From Patella vulgata (lineage: Eukaryota > Mollusca > Gastropoda > Patellidae): 64,000 nt of DNA. Positions 43,591-56,214 of this stretch are shown piece by piece. Numbering within the stretch: the first letter of the stretch is position 1; every line of letters begins with the position of its first letter. The position numbers and the translations under genes were made by a program. Location of the stretch: NCBI RefSeq assembly GCF_932274485.2, contig NC_065879.2, positions 91,383,459-91,447,458 of the forward strand, given 5' to 3'. Under the pieces are notes generated by a model. That model was not told the origin of the DNA. It was given only the letters and a program-made list of their open reading frames with translations, and ran no database searches.

Positions 43591-45117
43591 CTATTCAAAA
43601 AAAGTAGGGGATATTTGATTTTGGAGGCATAATACTAAAATATGCAAATGACTACGAAAAAAGTCACTATAGAACCTAACAGAAGAAACATTTCCAGTTA
43701 CATGTGACGCCCAAACGCACCAATAGCTACCGCATGGAATGCAGGTGATGCTTGGGATCATCATGGGTGTCCAACCCAAGATTTGCACGACTCTGACTTT
43801 GAATGTTACAGTCATTGTGGCATTGAATTCCAGGGTGGAAACATCAGTTTAATTGTTTTAGTGACCAGAAAACAAATTTTGATATGCGTCGGCTTACCCA
43901 AAATGAAAGGGTACGTGCCCTTGGCATGCTACAGATCGGCACAACACAGGCGGTTGTGGCGCGGACGATGAATGTTTCTCAGTCTGTCATAAGCAGGCTA
44001 TGGTCCAGATACCGTGATAAACAATCTGTACAGGACAGACCACGCTCAGGTCGACCAAGGGCGACAACTCAAGCCCAGGATCGATTTATCCGTACCTTGG
44101 CCTTGAGAAATCGTGTCATCACAGCAAATCAGATCAGCGCTCGTCTTCAAACAGACACTGGTGTGAGAGTGAGTGGCCAGACGATTCGGAATCGACTGCA
44201 TAGGGGTCACCTTCGCGCCCAACGTCCTCGCGTGATCCCTTGTTTGAGAGATCATCACATTCAGGCAAGACGTCGTTGGTGTAGGGATCGTCAACACTGG
44301 GATAATCGACGCTGGAGCAATGTGATGTTTTCAGATGAGTCAAGGTTCACTGTTGATTTTTTGGACAGACGTAGGAGGGTGTGGCGTCGTCGAAACGAGC
44401 GCTTCCAAGACGTTAACGTCATCAGACATGATCGATTTGGGGGTGGTTCTGTTATGGTGTGGGGAGGCATCACTGTTGCTGGAAGAACGGCTTTACATGT
44501 TGTTGCAGGGCGTGTTACAGGCCAGTACTACCGGGACAACATCTTGGCAGTCCATGTTGTGCCGTTCGCACGACGTCATGGCCGCCGTTTCATCTTCCAG
44601 GATGACAACGCAAGATGTCACAGGGCCAGGATCGTTACAGGTTACCTCCAACAACAGAACATCACCACATTACCTTGGCCAGCACTGAGTCCCGACCTCT
44701 CCCCCATCGAGCATGTCTGGGACATGCTTGGACAGAGGTTACGTCAACGTCAACAACGTCCTGCCAATGTCCAAGAACTTGCTGCTGCGTTGCAACAGGA
44801 ATGGGACAATCTGGACCAAAATGACCTTAGACGTCTCATTAGGAGTATGCCACGTCGGATCAATGCTTGTTTGGCAAACAGAGGAGGATTTACCCGTTAC
44901 TGACTTGGTTGTGATGCTGTGGTAACTTTGCTGTTTGACCCCGGGTATCATTTTACCCTTATAATGGTCAGTCTGTGCCTTACTTAGTCTAACGATCATT
45001 TGGAATAAATCGATGAATGTGAACTTCATTTCATTTTGTCATTTGTTTCTTCGTCAGTTTCATTAGGTGACTTTAATAACACTTAAAAATCAAATATCCC
45101 CTACTTTTTTTGAATGG
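43591..45117 (+). mobile_element. Tc1/mariner transposon, complete copy 2
   Basis: 1527 bases, flanked by TA (43589-43590, 45118-45119), with the same 32-base inverted repeats as copy 1 except for one base in the right end (GAATGG instead of GAATAG). Opposite orientation to copy 1. Confidence 0.96.
43884..44903 (+). CDS. Tc1/mariner transposase, DD34E type
   Basis: 339 residues, uninterrupted. Helix-turn-helix region with RPRSGRPRA, then catalytic FSDES, FQDDNARCH and SPDLSPIEHVWD with DD34E spacing. This copy has the more usual SPDL before the catalytic Glu. About six residues differ from the protein at 1538-2557. The near identity of two complete copies points to recent activity of the family in this lineage. 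It sits inside intact terminal repeats between two inverted host repeats. Confidence 0.95.
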   Translation: MRRLTQNERVRALGMLQIGTTQAVVARTMNVSQSVISRLWSRYRDKQSVQDRPRSGRPRATTQAQDRFIRTLALRNRVITANQISARLQTDTGVRVSGQTIRNRLHRGHLRAQRPRVIPCLRDHHIQARRRWCRDRQHWDNRRWSNVMFSDESRFTVDFLDRRRRVWRRRNERFQDVNVIRHDRFGGGSVMVWGGITVAGRTALHVVAGRVTGQYYRDNILAVHVVPFARRHGRRFIFQDDNARCHRARIVTGYLQQQNITTLPWPALSPDLSPIEHVWDMLGQRLRQRQQRPANVQELAAALQQEWDNLDQNDLRRLIRSMPRRINACLANRGGFTRY

Positions 45118-45159
45118 TATATATGAACGTCTGGTCTTCATTAACGTAATATATAACGT

Positions 45160-45312
45160 TCCTTTTCAAATAACAATTTATGGGATTGGTCGATAAAAAT
45201 AGCAGAATCATCAAGGGCGGATAACCTGAAAACGTGTCTCCCCCATAGATTAACCCAGGGAAAAGTGGAGTAGAACGGAATGAGTACAGTGGGTAACCGA
45301 GGATGATGCTAC
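45160..45312. repeat. Right arm of inverted repeat around second Tc1 copy
   Basis: GGAGTAGAACGGAATGAGTA then GGGTAACCGAGGATG, reverse of 43150-43310. Confidence 0.7.
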
Positions 45313-45439
45313 CCATTCGGCTACCCAACCCCCTATAAGAGAGTATAAGATTACATTTATTTAAAGAAAGAAATTAAAAAAATAAACAAATGCAATTATA
45401 TAAATGTCCTCGTACACAACAATACCATACAACACTAGT

Positions 45440-48400
45440 ATTAATGAAAACTGTATATAATAATAATAATAATAATAATAACATCATGATTTATAAAGTG
45501 TATTAATACTGGAGAACGGTTTCTAATGTGCTGTTCAAGATGTTTGATATGTGTTTTTATATCTATATTTATATTGCTGCGATCTAAAATGGTATGAAAA
45601 TGATTCCATATTATTTGTGAAAAAGGGCAGAAAACAAAGAGATGTTCTACATTTTCTATATTAGATTCACAGAAAGTGCAGAGTGTGTTATCTACTTTTC
45701 TAATTTTGAATAATTTATCATTTGTGAATATAATCCTATGGAGATATTTGTATTCAAAGCTTCTCAGTTTTGTACTAAGACATACAGTGTTTATTATTTT
45801 AAATGTGTTTTCTACGTCTAGATCGCTTAGCTCGGTATTTAGAATGTATTCCCATTCTGCAATGGCTTTTGGCCTGCTAAACTTTATCCGGCTATCATAA
45901 ATATCTTTTGAATCCACGTTGTGAAAACCGGTATTATATATTTTGTTAAAGTTAATATTTATATCTTCCAAAGGAGTTATATTACAATTACAATTAAAAT
46001 TGGTATGTATCGCACTTTCAAATTCGTTCGGTTCCTGTACATACCTCAAAATACATTTTTCTATTCCATTTAAGATAAATTGATGTTTTTCTAAATATTG
46101 AGCATCGATCCTATTCATTTTATCAAAATATTCACTAACATATCAAATATTCTTGTTAAAAAAAACTTTTAAAAATATAATTTTATTATTAATCTTTATA
46201 TTTGTATTATTCCAAATAATTTGATTTTTAGCTTGGACAAAGTTCTTTATATGTGTTGTGTAAATTTTATACCAGTTGGCATAAAGGTTTTTATAAAAAC
46301 GAATGTTTAAATTTAGCTTTTCTGGAAAGTTGCAAGCAGGTAATAAATTTCCACCATATTCAGCCATAATGAATTCATATGGTATGAGCCATGTTTGAAA
46401 GGGTGACTGGTATATTTTTTTAATCCAAAAAATGCTATTACATATTCGGAATTCTTTTAAGTCAATCATTTTTAATCCGCAATTTTTATTGTTCTGTATA
46501 AGAATATCTCGCTTTATTCTATCAGGTCCGTTCCATATAAATTTGTAAAATATTGAATTTAGTTTTTGAATAGTAGAGTCCGACACTGGATTAACAGTTG
46601 CCGGGTAAAGAATTTTTGAAATACAAAATGTTTTAATTATTTGTATTTTTCCAATTAAAGATAATTTATGTTTATCCCATATTTTTAATATTTGTTCTAT
46701 TTCATTTATCTTATTTGTAAAAAATGTATCCCGAGAATTTTTATGACTTTTTCGCATAAAACTATACCGGTTGATTTTAATTTTTGCATTAAATTCATAT
46801 CACACCTGTTTAAATCTATAGCCTCTGTTTTATTAACGTTAATTATAAGTCCTGAGACTAAACCAAAAAGTCTCTGTATCTCAAACAAATGACGCGCAGA
46901 GCTAAAATCTTTTAATAATGCCGTTATATCGTCAGCAAAAGCTACAACTTTTATGGATTTACGTCCAAATTTTATTCCATTTATATTTACATCGTCTCTA
47001 ATAGCGTATAGTAACAGTTCTATGATTAAATTAAAAAGATTGGATGACATTGGATCGCCTTGTCGAACACCCCTTTTTACATCAAAATAAGGGGTTGTAA
47101 ATCCATTGTTTATTAAACAACAGGTGATATTCTTCTAAAGGGTTTTTATCCATCTAATAAAATTACGCCCGAAACCGTACGATGATAAAGCTTTGATTAA
47201 AAAATCATGATTTATGTGTCGAAGACTTTTTGGAAATCTATAGCTAAAAGAAAGCCTATTATTCTTTTTTGTTTTGCAAGATCAAAACAATCGGAAATAA
47301 TACGGGTATTTTCATGAATGTGGCGACATGGTATAAACGCGGATTGATTAGGGTGTATTAACTGGTTCAGAAATGGTTTTAATCCGTTCGTCAAAACCTT
47401 GCTCACCAACTTCACATCGACATTAACAAGCGTAATGGGCCTCCAGTTAGTTAAGCATGTTCTATCTTTATTACCTTTAGGAATGAGTTTAATAACTGAT
47501 TGACGTTGTGTTACGGATAAAGATTCTTCTTCAAAGATACAGTTATATGAGCCTAATAATAATACATAAATATCAGACCAAAAATGTCGATAAAATTCAA
47601 TTGTGATACCATCGTTTCCTGGAGATTTATTTATTTTAAACGCGTTTAAGGCCTTCTGAAGTTCGAAGTAGTCAATTTTGAATTCAAATAAATCTTTCTG
47701 ATAATCATTTAGCCTTCCTACAGGCCTAAAATTTGTTATAAAATTACTTTCCCTTTCAAAACACGAATCTTTCGACGCATATAAGTTTTTATAAAATAAG
47801 AATATTTCTCCCGATATTTCAATGGGGTCAAATATAATAGAATCGTCAGATTTTTGGAGCTTTTTTTATTGTAGTAGCACACTTTCTTTCTTTTTCTAAG
47901 TTTAGAAATAATTTTGCTCTTTGTGTCTCATCAAGGTAAATGTTGTCTAATGATTGCTTAACCTCGGTATATTGATCATAAAGTTTTTCGATAATTTTGT
48001 TGTTACTAGGCTCCTGTTTACTGATAAGGGATTCAAGCTCGATCAGTTCCTGAGTTAAGCTATTTTTTATAGCTTTTTTAAATTTGTGTTTCTTTTTGGA
48101 ATATTCTATAGAAAATTCCTTTATCTTAAATTTAATGAAGTCCCATAAACCATTTTTATTTTGTTTGTCAAAATATTTACTTTTCCATATCGGTATAGAT
48201 GATTTTATCAATTTAGTATATGTTTTGTCTTTTGTTAACGAAGAGTTAAAAATCCATAGATTTGGTCCGCGAGGATAGTTAGTTATTTTGATATGTATAT
48301 GAATTGATGAATGATCAGTAAAAGAAGTTGGTTTTATTGTACATGATTTTATATAATCTTGGAGTTTTTCCGATATGAGCCAAAAATCGATTCGACTTTG

Positions 48401-48831
48401 TATCAAAGGCTTCTTTTGTTTCCAAGTAAAACGCTTATTATTTTGATTTAAAATTCTGAATATGTCTAAGAGATTATAATGATTAATTATATTGAAAATG
48501 GCATTTTGGCCTTTTCGTTTCAGTTTGTAGTTTCCGCCATATCTATCAAGTTTAACATTTAGGATATTATTAAAATCTCCGCCAATTATCATTGAGAACG
48601 AGTCAAGTTCACCACATAGCTGCTGTAAAGATTTAAGTAATCTTGTATAATAAGTGTATTGGTCACTGTCAGATATAGGACTATATGTATTGACTAAAAC
48701 TGAGATATTATTATAGATACTTATTACTAAGATGTTGAAATAACCATTTTCATCAGATTGGTTTTTAAGAGTCATTCCACGAGAAAACCATGCAATATCA
48801 TGCAGATGTTCGAAGGTGGGGGTCGGCCGTT
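45440..48831 (-). mobile_element. L1/Tx1-type LINE, ORF2 region, broken
   Basis: Minus-strand remains of one ORF2. 48775-47846 carries endonuclease motifs (MIIGGDFNNIL, SRIDFWLIS, TDHSSI). 47415-47212 carries reverse transcriptase with NQSAFIPCRHIHENTRIISD and LLAIDFQKVFDT. 47050-46706 carries the catalytic FADDI motif. 46757-46143 is the thumb region, and 46118-45441 is the C terminus with CTFCESN..VEHLFVFC, a zinc-knuckle-like motif. The frame changes between these blocks, so there are at least four breaks. The 3' end is a (TTA)n tail at 45458-45480. The endonuclease N terminus is missing. Confidence 0.85.
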
Positions 48832-49335
48832 TTAGTTCATATTCATAGGGTTTGGTAGACCAATCGAGCCTACTCCCCAGCCAAAATCGCCGATTTCAGA
48901 AATCAACCGTTTCCGAGATACTGGCCGATTACGTTTTTCGGCTGATTTTTGCCATTTTTAGGCGAAATTTTAGCTATTTTTAGGCGAAATTTTAGCTATT
49001 TTTGTCGCACTACTACCGCTGTTATATGGTCATGGAGAACTAGGTGTTGGTTGTTCGTGATGGTCGGGGTCTTACCCGATCACATTATCATGGTAACCCG
49101 GTTCAAGTTCATTTTCCATAGGTGTCAGGAGACTACACAAGATACGTGTCTGGAGATACCCGAAATGTACCCTATCTTCAGATCGCGATAACTCCACTGG
49201 AGCAGGGTTTGCGATAAAAATTAAAATCAATTTATTTGCAGCTTGACCAGTTCTAACAATCTAACAACATAAGAAATAAAATCTTTGTCAGCTAACTTGC
49301 AACAGTATGAAAATTCGTGTCGAAAGTTACCAAAA
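48765..49335 (-). repeat. Repeat F, copy 1, joined to the LINE 5' side
   Basis: Reversed relative to 54072-54615, with which it shares CTCCAGTGGAGTTATCGC, CGTAATCGG-C-GTATCTC, ATCGGCGATTTTGGCTG and GGCCGACCCCCACCTTCGAA. It may be the LINE's 5' region or an independent repeat. The LINE frame continues a short way into it. Confidence 0.7.
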
Positions 49336-49798
49336 ACTTCAGTTTTTATTGGGATACATCGGCGGATTATTCAGGTACTCAATCGCTTATATTGTTATTC
49401 AACGGGTCAATATATCAACTCCAGCTCCCCTTCAACCCGCTTTGCCAAAATATTCAGTCTCGGTGTGGTTTGGTATCCAGTCTACAAATCTAAGATGGCG
49501 TCTCCCAGTGAATTTGGATTTTCGCAAATTCTCGATCTAAAATGTCGATCGTGAATATTTAAACATTTTTTTTTTCTATGAAAAATGAGAAATTTAAATT
49601 CAAATGATGAAAGTCGACAATTAAGCAAAACAGACCCATTTCCATGTTTCAACTGATTTTTAGAAAAAAAAGGTTGATATAACCCACTTTAAAACGTTAC
49701 TCCTTCAAATTCTATCAAAATATTTGGTGTCATCATAGTCAAGAACTTATCAATGGACAATCTTTCTTTGAAATATTAGTTCAATACGTCATTTTTAT

Positions 49799-50887
49799 AC
49801 GCCCACATTTTCGTGTGGACGTATTATGCCGTCGCCCCTGTCCGTCCGTCCGTCCACAATTGTTTGTGGACTCTCTACAGGTCACAATTCTTATCCGATT
49901 TCGACGAAACTTGAAATATAGGTTTATCCCCAAATGATCTCGGCTGCTTTCGATATTGGCATGTATCGGATCGAAACTTCATGGATTATGGTCCCTGTTT
50001 GTACGAAAAATCACGTTTTTAGCTTGTGGACCCTATAGAGGTCACAATTTTTATCCGATTTTGTTGAAACTTGAAATGTAAGTTTATAACCGAAAGATCT
50101 CAGTTCCTTACGATATTTGCGCATATCGGACAGTAACTTTCTGAATTATGGCCCCTGATTGTACGGAAAATCACGTTTTGAGCTTGTGGACCCTATAGAA
50201 GTCATAATTTTTATCCGATTTAAAAAACCGTTCTATTATATCACCGTTACACCCTAAGGATGACTGAGTTCGAATTTCGTGAAAATCGGCCCAAAATTGA
50301 CAGACAAAATGGCCGCCGTTCGTTCCCAAATAGCGTAAGAATATGGTATATCAAGGTTGTGGACCCTATAGAGGTCACAATTTTTATCCGATTTTGTTGA
50401 AACTTGAAATGTAAGTTTATAACCCAAAGATCTCGGTTCCTTACGATATTCGTGCATATCGGACCGTAACTTCCTGAATTATGGCCCCTGATTGTACGAA
50501 AAATCATGTTTTTAGCTTGTGGACCCATTAGAGGTCATAATTTTTATCCGATTTAAAAAACCGTATTATTATATTACCGTTCCACCCTAAGGACAGTTGA
50601 GTTTGAATTTTGTGAAAATCGCCCCAAAATTGACAGACAAAATGGCCGCCGTTCGTTCTCAAATAGCGTAAAAATATGGTATATCAAGGTTGTGGACCCT
50701 ATAGAGGTCACAATTTTTATCCCGATTTTGTTGAAACTTGAAATGTAAGTTTATAACACAAAGAGCTTAGTTCCTTTCGATATATGCGCATATCGAATTG
50801 TAATTTCCTGAATTATGGCCCTTGATTGTAGGAAAAATCACTTTCTTGTTAGCTTGTTCTCTATCCATCTCTCGAAAATGTGGGCGT
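49799..50887 (+). mobile_element. Family-C element, both ends present
   Basis: Starts ACGCCCACATTTTCG and ends CGAAAATGTGGGCGT, a 15-base inverted repeat. The inside is built from repeated ~170-190-base modules (CACAATTTTTATCCGATTTT, GATCTCGGTTCCTTACGATA, CCCTGATTGTACGAAAAATC) plus GACAAAATGGCCGCCGTTCG blocks. No protein. Nonautonomous DNA element of unknown superfamily; other copies in this window are fragments or interrupted. Confidence 0.75.
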
Positions 50888-51329
50888 ATCCTGTCTGGCA
50901 GCCGCTGGTTATAAAAGCAGATGATGCTGCAACTCTACATTCAAATGATGAAAGTCGACAATTATGCAAAACAGACCCAATTTTCATGAAAATCGCCGAA
51001 TTGACCTTGGCCGTGACCTACAATTGCGAGGTCATCAAGGATACATTCAATTTGAAGTCCACACGTTGCTCATCAACAAACCATATCTCATTCGAAAATA
51101 TCGAAAAACAAATGAGTTAGAGTTGGGATTTCAAAAATTTTCTTGTCGGACATTTTACCGAAAGTAAAGTGGCATAACTCTTATCGTTATTTAAGCAGAC
51201 GGTTTATACCACAATTAAAAATCACGTGTCAACAAAATATTCAAATCCTGTACGTAATAACAATACTGCACTTCGATATTTTTGATATTTAATTCTCCTG
51301 TATTCATTCATTTAATTCTCCTGTATTGC

Positions 51330-51375
51330 CCAGTTGAAGCAGAATAGTAGGACGTTAAACCCCATTTCATTTCAT
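51330..51375 (+). repeat. SINE-A tail fragment
   Basis: AGCAGAATAGTAGGACGTTA then CCCCATTTCATTTC. Confidence 0.75.
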
Positions 51376-51670
51376 TCATTCTATTTATTCTATGGTATTC
51401 AAAGTTATGTTATTTATATTCGTACAAAATTACGTGTTTTCGTAATACATTGATTGAATGAAAGCTTGCCGATCCTGCTTCGGCTTCAAATTCACAGCAG
51501 TAATATTCCTTCAAAATAACGTGTCTTCATTTATACGACAGCAAATGAATGAAGAACTTCCGAAATAAGAATAGTTGGTGATGTCAAAACATCGTTTTCT
51601 TCTTTATAAAATGTCGACAAAATATTCAGATCCGCACGTAATAAAAATAGAAACACCTCACTATTTTTGT

Positions 51671-53309
51671 ACGCCTACATTTTCGTGTGGGCGTATATTG
51701 TCGTCGCCCCTGTCCGTCCATTCTTCCAGATTTTCGTGTGGACGTATATTGTCGTTGCCCCTGTCCGCCCACAATTTGTTTATGCACACTCTACAGGTCA
51801 CAATTTTTATCCACTTCAACAAAACTTGAAATATAGGTTTATGTCCCTAAGATCTCGCTTACTTTCGATATTGGCATGTATCGGACCGTAACGTCGTGTA
51901 CTATGGCTCCTGATTTTACGAAAAATTATGTTTTTAGCTTGTGGGCACTGGAGGTCACAATTTTTATCCGATTTTGATGAAACTTAAAAGGTGTGTTTAT
52001 AACCCAAAGATCTCAGTTCCTTTCGATATTCCCGCATATCGGACGTTAACGTCCAGGATTATGGCCCATGACTGTACAAAAAGTCGCATTTTTAGCTTGT
52101 AGCCCCCTCTAGAGGTCACAATTTTTATTCGATTTCAAGAAACGTTTTAATATATCACCGTTACTCGCTAATGCTGGCGGAGCTCTATTTTCGTGAAAAT
52201 CGGGCGAAACTGCAGGATAAAATGGCCGCTCCTCGTACGCAAATAGTCTAACAGTATGTAATTCCAGGGTTGTGGACACGCTCGAGGTCAATTTTTGTTT
52301 GATTTTGATGAGATCCCAAAGATCCCAAAGATATTGGTCCCTGTCGATATTCGCGCATATCTCACCGTAACTTCGTGGAATATGGCCCCCGATTTTACGA
52401 AAAATCGCGTTTTTACCTTGAAGTTCTTCTAGATGTTATAATTTTTATCCAATTATAAAAACCGTTTCAATATATCACCGTTACGCCTTAATGACGACTA
52501 AGTTCGAATTTCATGAAAATCGGACCGAACCTGCTGGACAAAATGGCTGCTCCTCATACGCAAATAGTGTAAAAATATGTAATTCCAAGAGTGTGGACAC
52601 TCTAGAGAATATAATTTTTTATCCGATTTTGATAAAACTTAAAATGTATGTTTATATTGCAAAGATCTCGGTTCCGTTCGATATTCGCTCATATCACACC
52701 GTAACTCCCTGAGTTATGACCCCTGAATATACGAAAAATCACGCGTTTTTTTTAGCTTGTAGTCCCTCTTGATGTCACAATTTTTATTCATCTTGATGAA
52801 ACTTTTATATATACTTTTATATCCCAAAGATCTTGGTTCCTTTTGATATTGGGGGATCACGTGGCTAAGTGGGTAAGACGCTAGCTCGCTAGCCTGGAGG
52901 TCGGGTGTTCGATCCCTGCATTGACCGAGAAAGTTCATCCAGATTTTCCGGTGTGGTTCTCCCTTGTCAGTGATGCAGGACGGAGGGGCTCACAAGGAAA
53001 GCTGTCTAGTCGTTCGGATGGGACGAAAAACCGAGGTCACGTGTACACATTGGCGTGCACGTAAAAGATCCCTTGGCAGTTGGAATTCGATATAAGAGTA
53101 GGCCGTAGTGCCGCTGTCCGGGCAAAATGTCCCTCATAGCACACTGTATGGCGTATGCCCGTCTTCATTAGCCCAGGTTAGCAGCAGAACAGTAGGACGT
53201 TAAACTCCATTTCATTTCATTTCTTTTGATATTGTCGCATGTCGGACTGTAACATACTGGATGATGGCCCCTGCTTGTTCTCTGTCCATCTCTTTAAAAA
53301 TGTAGGCGT
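51671..53309 (+). mobile_element. Family-C element interrupted by a SINE
   Basis: Starts ACGCCTACATTTTCG and ends with the reverse TGTAGGCGT. Several internal modules as in 49799-50887. A complete SINE-A (52851-53222) is inserted with a duplicated target. Confidence 0.75.
52851..53222 (+). repeat. SINE-A, complete copy with target-site duplication
   Basis: tRNA-like head with box A (TGGCTAAGTGGGTAAGACG) and box B (GGTGTTCGATCCC), a ~250-base body and a CCATTTCATTTCATTT tail. The 11-base target duplication CTTTTGATATT lies at 52840-52850 and 53223-53233. Reference copy for the family here. Confidence 0.92.
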
Positions 53310-54071
53310 ATCTTGCATGGCAACCGCTTATTCATTATTTAATTCCAGTATGGTATTCAAATTTATGTCAGTAATATTCCTACAAAATTACGTGCTTTCG
53401 TTGTACGATAGAATGAAATTTGCCGATCCGTGCCTGCTTCAACCAAGTTCACGGCAGTAATGTTCCTCCAAAATTACGAGTCTGTGTTTAAAGGGCAGCA
53501 AATGAAAGAAGGACGTCCGAAATGAGAATTAAGGTGGTGATGTCAAATCATTTTCGTAAAATGGTATTTTAAAATTACATTGATAGTTAAATCGCTTCTA
53601 AAAGGCATACAGAACTTTAGCATATGGCGTACGACACCGTTAACATATAACACATACAGTAGTTTCGTAGTAAGCACTGCCGTATATGGTGTGCGATAAT
53701 CGAGATAGCAGGAAAGTGCCACTGTAGATGGGAACTTATATATGGTGTAGTTTCATTACGGAAAATAAGTTAAAGGTTTAATACGATGCTATATACTATT
53801 AGGATAATATGTCACATCAAGGACTAGTTTCTACGTGCTGTCGGTTGATATCAATGAGATTAAATTGTCCGGCAATGGAGAAACCACCGAGGTAATCACG
53901 TAGATAAGGTTGATACTCACTCTTATTGGATTGATAAATAGTCCTACAAAAGAGAAGCAATGACTTCTGTTCAAGACTAGATTGATGAAATAGCGTAGGA
54001 CATGTCCGGAATGTACGGACGAAATCCCAACACTTAAAAAGCGGAAATTCGACGCGAAAAGTGACGAATTT
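53310..54071. other. Spacer, nothing recognised
   Basis: No gene or named repeat seen. Confidence 0.4.
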
Positions 54072-54615
54072 CGCCACTTTCGACACAAATTTAATACTGT
54101 TGAAGGTTAGTTGACAACAATTTTATTTTTTATGTTGTTAGAACAGGTCAAGCTGCAAATAAAACGATTTCCATTTTTATCGTAAACCCTCCTCCAGTGG
54201 AGTTATCGCAATTTGAAGAAAGGGTATAATTCAGGTGTCTGCAGACACGTATTTTGTGTAGTGTCATGACACCTACGGAAAGAGAGGTTGCACTGGGTGA
54301 CCATTATAATATGGTAGGGTGAGACCCGGACTATAATCACCAACCAAAACTTTGTTCGCCATTGGTCGATTAACGGCTATAGCAATGCTACAAAATGGTC
54401 GAAATTTGACCGGAAAATGACGAAAATTAGGCGAAAAACGTAATCGGGCTGTATCTCAGAAACGGTTGATTTCTAAAATCGGCGATTTTGGCTGTGGAGT
54501 AGGCTCGATGGGTCGACCAAACCCTGTAAATATGAACTCAATCGGCCGACCCCCACCTTCGAACCTTCTACATGGTTTTCTCGTGGAATGGCTCTTAATA
54601 ACATTAATGTTGTTG
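54072..54615 (+). repeat. Repeat F, copy 2
   Basis: Inverted partner of 48765-49335. After CTCTTAATAAC it diverges from the LINE-bearing copy. Confidence 0.7.
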
Positions 54616-56214
54616 TTACTTTTCAAGAAAATAGCTGTCCCCGCTGAGTTAGTTATACCATGTGAAAACAATATGCGATCCGCTCATTCGCTTTGCCAGT
54701 CGGTTTCATCGCAAACACTACTGTGAGTTTCTTGAAGGAAATTAATAGCGCATGATTGTTCATGTAACCAATTAAATATCTTTTTTTCTCTTTAAGGCAT
54801 TTCGAATTCCTCTTACATTGATGGATAGAAGATTAATAGACGTCATTTAATATTATTTAAAAGTAAATAAGCAAATTTGAAGCTATGAATGAGATAATAG
54901 ATCTGTGTGAAGGAAAGCCCTTTTTGAGAACATAATTGTAAGGAATAATAATAATAATAATAATAATACATTATTTCTCTGTGCGTTGAATACATAGAAG
55001 TGCTCTTATATCCAAGAAAATACGATAATATACTTTCAAGTTTTATATATTCCCTATACTTGCATATAAGTTTTGAATGTACATGTTTCATTTTCATTGT
55101 GCGAAATCAAAGTGTGCTTAATACGCAATAAAGATTCACATACTATATGCGACATGGAAAACCATCACATGTCCACGGTGTGTGAGGGGGATAACTCATA
55201 TATCGGAGTTTATAACATTCTCAAAGAGGAATATGATCTACAGACATATTAAGAGAACAAACATTTTGCAGATATCAGCACATAAGTAAATTTGTTGCTG
55301 ACGCCTCGATTAGTAATATTTTTCGGCGTTTCATGATTGCTATATGGGGTGATAATCTTATAGACATGTTATTGGTAGTTATCTACATGCATTAATATGT
55401 ACCAAGACTTTTCATATAGGATTACTACAATATTTTAGCCAAAAAAGATTCTTTATCTCTACTATAAGGGACTAATTATACATGTAGATAATCATCTGTA
55501 TTAAGCATAAAATATATCAGTAAAAAACATTACATACAGACAGGGTTTTTATGGCTATAACCAAGTACCCCATTAATAACAGATTTAATGCTAAGAATAG
55601 ATATCAGCTAGGAATCAAATTGACAGACGCTGTTGATAAGGGTTCATTGAAAGGTGTACTACTCTTTCAAGAGCACCTTATACCACTTCTCGTTTGAGGC
55701 GTGTGTATTGCTAACGAAAATATTTTATGCATGACGTTGATATTAATCGTGGTAATGCTATTATATCATACAGCACACGAATAATGGAGGCCATTTATTT
55801 ATATTTAGAGGATAAAGTGTTTATTGAAGATGTCCTACTCTTTGTAGAGCATCTTATACCACCTAATGTTTGAGGCGTGCATATAGCTGAAGTATCTTTG
55901 TTGACATTTTCCTATGACAGGTCTATATTAATTGTACTAATGCTATTACATCATATAAACATGCATGTATAATAAACACAAGACTAGTTGAGGACATTAA
56001 GTTAAACGTTAACAACTCATATAAGGTGGTTTATCTAAGGAAGATTGCCTATAGCTCCATGTCTAGGTGTTGATGTAAACATCAATTCTTGATCTGAGTT
56101 AAGCGGTGTCCGGTGATTGGAGCGTCCTTGTAAATTTTCATCCAAGAAGGATCGTGGGTTACGTGTGGCATTATGCGGGATATCTGTTTCACGATTATGA
56201 AATTGGTTAAGGTC
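54616..56214. other. AT-rich region with (AAT)n and a ~175-base tandem duplication
   Basis: (AAT)n at 54945-54970. Two diverged units at about 55640-55790 and 55815-55970 share TCCTACTCTTT / GAGCA-CTTATACCAC and GTTTGAGGCGTG. No gene seen. Confidence 0.6.

Noticed and set aside
52855-52925. A tRNA gene
   Set aside because: It has box A and B but continues into a SINE body and tail with a target duplication, so it is a SINE head.
54843-55097. Tyrosine-rich minus-strand protein
   Set aside because: The tyrosine run is an (AAT)n microsatellite; no other coding sign.
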